The notes under the pieces: generated by a model
What the model was told of the DNA's origin: nothing
Databases searched by the model: none
What the model saw: only the letters and a program-made list of their open reading frames with translations
Source of the DNA: Cystobacter fuscus
Lineage (GTDB): Bacteria; Myxococcota; Myxococcia; Myxococcales; Myxococcaceae
DNA: 64,000 nt
Assembly: GCF_002305875.1 (NCBI RefSeq)
Contig: NZ_CP022098.1
Location: forward strand, 8,246,001 to 8,310,000
Reading direction: 5' to 3'
Position numbers and translations under genes: made by a program
Shown: piece after piece, positions 62,118-64,000 of the stretch
Layout: each line of letters begins with the position of its first letter
Position numbering within the stretch: the first letter of the stretch is position 1

Positions 62118-63224
62118 ATGAAGTTCCCCGCTGCCCTCCAGCGTGTCATCGCCGGCGAAGTCGCCAAGGCAGTGGCCGCCCAGGAGGCCACCCGTACCCG
62201 CACCACCCCGGCAGACACCACCGGGAAGGGCGCCGCCGGCAAGCCGGATCTGCGCACCGCCATTGGCCTGCGCATGAAGTCGCTGTGGATGCACCACCCC
62301 ATGCACGCCGCCAAGTCGGACGCGTCTACCCAGGCGTGGGTGAAGAAGTCCGCCAGCGCCTTCGAGAGCGTCTTCGGCCAGGGCGGCTCGCTCCTCGCCC
62401 AGGAGTACTCCTCGGAGATCATCGAGCTGCTGCGCCCACGCACGGTGCTGCTGCGCGCTGGCGCGCGCAAGGAGACGTACAACGGTAAGCTGAACATCGG
62501 CCGACTCAATGGCGGCGCAGTGGCCGAGTTCGTCGCCGAGGGCCAGGCGCCCAAGACGAGCAAGGTGGAGACCGGAGCCGTCATCCTCGGCAGCCACAAG
62601 CTCATGGGCATCTACGAGCCGAGCAATGACTTGCTGCGCAACCCCTCGCTCGACAGCGCCGGGTTGCTCGCGGACGACCTGCTCTCGGCCGTGGGCGTGG
62701 CCGCCGACAAGGCGGGCGTTCTCGGAGACGGCACGGGCCCGAACCCGCTGGGCATCACCAAGCAGGTGAAGGCGAGCAACAAGGTGGCGGGCGTGGCCAT
62801 CACCCAGGCCAACCGCGACAACGTCATCACGTTCGTCGACACCATGGAGCAGCGGGTGAAGGCGAGCAACCTGGTGCTGGAAGGCAACCAGCCCTTCTGG
62901 AGCTTCTCGAGCGCCGTGGAGACCGCGCTCAAGGGGCTGCGCTTCGACAGCGGCGGGTTCATCTACCGCGACCAGCTCGACCAGGGAAAGCTCAACGGCA
63001 AACCCGTCCACGTCACCGAGGCCTACGGGGACAACCTCTTCCTCTTCGGCCTGGCGAGTCAAATCTACTTCGGCATGGACACCAAGGCCGGGGACATCAT
63101 CCTCGACATGGCGCAGCCGCACTTCGCCGAGGACCTCACCATGATCAAGGCGATCATGTACGTGGACTGGCAACTGCGGCACAACACCGCTGTCTCCTAC
63201 TCGGACGACGTCACCCTGTCCTGA
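62118..63224 (+). CDS. Phage major capsid protein (HK97 fold)
   Basis: 368 residues. The N-terminal ~85 residues are charged and helical (a delta-domain-like part). The HK97 core includes Q-E-Y-S-S-E-I-I-E-L-L-R-P-R-T, V-A-E-F-V-A-E-G-Q-A-P-K, K-L-M-G-I-Y-E-P-S-N-D-L-L and a G-D-G-T-G-P-N-P-L-G-I loop, all typical of the family. GGAG precedes the ATG by 8 nt, a normal ribosome site, unlike several upstream genes. It forms the head shell. Confidence 0.92.
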   Translation: MKFPAALQRVIAGEVAKAVAAQEATRTRTTPADTTGKGAAGKPDLRTAIGLRMKSLWMHHPMHAAKSDASTQAWVKKSASAFESVFGQGGSLLAQEYSSEIIELLRPRTVLLRAGARKETYNGKLNIGRLNGGAVAEFVAEGQAPKTSKVETGAVILGSHKLMGIYEPSNDLLRNPSLDSAGLLADDLLSAVGVAADKAGVLGDGTGPNPLGITKQVKASNKVAGVAITQANRDNVITFVDTMEQRVKASNLVLEGNQPFWSFSSAVETALKGLRFDSGGFIYRDQLDQGKLNGKPVHVTEAYGDNLFLFGLASQIYFGMDTKAGDIILDMAQPHFAEDLTMIKAIMYVDWQLRHNTAVSYSDDVTLS

Positions 63225-63258
63225 CACCACCCTTTTTCTGTCTGTCTTTGGAGCCCCC

Positions 63259-63696
63259 ATGCACCCCACGGCTGTCGACATCGGCGCGTTCCTGCGCAGC
63301 GCCACCCCGGACGGCAAGATCCAGGGCTACCCTCCCTCCCTCCTTTCTGCGGGCACCGACTACGGCGACGCCTTCAGTGTGGTGGGCGCCAGGAGTTGCA
63401 TGCTCACCGTGAGCACTGGCGCCGCCACGGGCACCCCCGCCACGCAGAAGGCCACCGTCTCGCTGGAGTCCGCCCCGCCCGGCGCTTCGCCTACGTGGGT
63501 GACGGTGGAGAACAGCACGGTGGATCTCACCGCTGACGAGACGAGCGACGAGGTGGACCTCAACCTCACGCGCCTGCCGAGCGGCCACACCCAGCTGCGT
63601 TGCAAGGTGGTGACGGTCTTCACCGGCGGTAGCTCGCCCAAACAGTACGTGGCCGCCTCGGTGACACTCGGCGGCTTCTCCACCCTGCCCGTCTGA
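63259..63696 (+). CDS. Prophage structural protein, unknown (beta-rich)
   Basis: 145 residues, threonine/serine/valine-rich with alternating hydrophobic residues, consistent with a small beta-sandwich (Q-K-A-T-V-S-L-E-S, W-V-T-V-E-N-S-T-V-D-L). It lies between the capsid and connector genes, where head decoration or fibre proteins are usually found. GGAG precedes the ATG. No family is recognised; a head-decoration role is positional inference. Confidence 0.7.
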   Translation: MHPTAVDIGAFLRSATPDGKIQGYPPSLLSAGTDYGDAFSVVGARSCMLTVSTGAATGTPATQKATVSLESAPPGASPTWVTVENSTVDLTADETSDEVDLNLTRLPSGHTQLRCKVVTVFTGGSSPKQYVAASVTLGGFSTLPV

Positions 63697-63775
63697 CGCC
63701 GCCCACCCCACTCCACCCCGCCCGGGGAGGTGGCCTCCCACAGGCTGCCTCCCCGGTGCCGTTTCGAGGTACCCC

Positions 63776-64000
63776 ATGCCCACCCCGTATGACTTCACCA
63801 CCATGGCACGCGCGGCTGCGCGGCTCCGGGTGTCCTCCACGGACGCGGAGCTGCCCGCGCTCCTCACCGCAGCCAGCCAGGCGCTGGCAGACTGGCTCGG
63901 CTACGAGGCCCACCTGCGCGAGGGCGTGGAAGAGACGGTGCCCAGCGAGGGCGGGCGCACCCTCTTCCTCCGGGCCGGGGCGGTGCGCCGCGTGCTGCGG
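63776..64000 (+). CDS. Head-tail connector-like protein (3' end outside the window)
   Basis: 75 codons are visible from ATG 63776, preceded by GAGG 6 nt upstream: A-R-A-A-A-R-L-R-V-S-S-T-D-A-E-L-P-A-L-L-T-A-A-S-Q-A-L-A-D-W-L-G-Y. This helical N terminus resembles gp6-like connectors (an early helix pair with a D-x-x-L-x-x-L-I-x-x-A-x-x-x pattern). Its position after the capsid gene supports the call. The rest lies beyond the window. Confidence 0.65.
   Translation, partial: MPTPYDFTTMARAAARLRVSSTDAELPALLTAASQALADWLGYEAHLREGVEETVPSEGGRTLFLRAGAVRRVLR

Larger units (their letters stand above)
48142..64000. mobile_element. Prophage (Mx8-like integration module, HK97-type head module), right end beyond the window
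   Basis: From the tRNA-fragment att site rightward come integrase, excisionase, a repeat-rich control region, accessory genes, small membrane proteins, and a canonical head cluster in the order small terminase, large terminase, portal, prohead protease, major capsid, unknown structural protein, connector. Tail genes and the second att site must lie beyond 64000. No obvious repressor, replication or lysozyme gene is in the visible part. All visible head genes are open and complete, so the element may be intact. Confidence 0.9.

Overview
The window looks like a myxobacterial chromosome (Archangiaceae/Myxococcaceae type). The DNA is very GC-rich with strong third-position GC bias. It carries a class II ribonucleotide reductase, a large non-ribosomal peptide synthetase (NRPS) locus in myxobacterial style, and one end of a tailed-phage prophage whose integrase/att arrangement recalls myxophage Mx8. 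Genus assignment is inference; no rRNA or other phylogenetic marker was used.

Region 1 (1-7.3 kb) is ordinary chromosome. It holds a scramblase/LURP-one-like protein cut by the window edge, a thioredoxin-fold [2Fe-2S] ferredoxin, the B12-dependent ribonucleotide reductase nrdJ with a long leader and a clear terminator, and a CBM9-like/DUF5916 outer-membrane protein.

Region 2 (7.3-47.8 kb) is a lipopeptide NRPS cluster. A FAAL-ACP-C-A-T protein loads a fatty acid and adds a first residue whose A-domain pocket resembles the ornithine/diaminobutyrate type. A 6,700-residue synthetase then adds six residues (pockets read by eye as Asn, unknown, Val, unknown, Ile/Val, Ser) and ends in a thioesterase. 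The full set expected for making 2,3-diaminobutyrate from threonine is present but scattered: a GHMP-type threonine kinase, a cysteine-synthase homologue and an argininosuccinate-lyase homologue. Three mechanistically different beta-hydroxylase candidates occur together: a CmlA-type di-iron enzyme, a SyrP/AsnO-like Fe(II)/2-oxoglutarate enzyme and an aspartyl/asparaginyl beta-hydroxylase. A membrane-anchored penicillin-acylase-family hydrolase, an MFS exporter, a GNAT, a threonine aldolase, an ATP-grasp ligase and a YbaK-type tRNA deacylase complete the locus. The logic suggested is an acylated precursor made inside the cell, exported, and possibly deacylated outside. The transcription units are: 31993 to 9320 (minus), 32283 to 36378 (plus), 44009 to 36394 (minus), 44257 to 47813 (plus) and 7275 to 9289 (plus).

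Region 3 (about 48.1 kb to the window end) is a prophage. Its left end is a 3' tRNA fragment (apparently tRNA-Arg, CCG anticodon) lying inside the integrase reading frame. Then come excisionase, a repeat-rich control region, a kinase-like fragment, a duplicated block of secreted-protein genes with identical leaders and terminators plus a decayed duplicate of a membrane protein, small membrane proteins, and the head module (small and large terminase, portal, protease, capsid, connector), which runs off the window. A ricin-like lipoprotein gene sits antisense inside the head operon. An identical octamer, CCCCTTCT, recurs in the leaders of eight prophage units, in five of them 7-8 nt before the ATG where no Shine-Dalgarno is seen.
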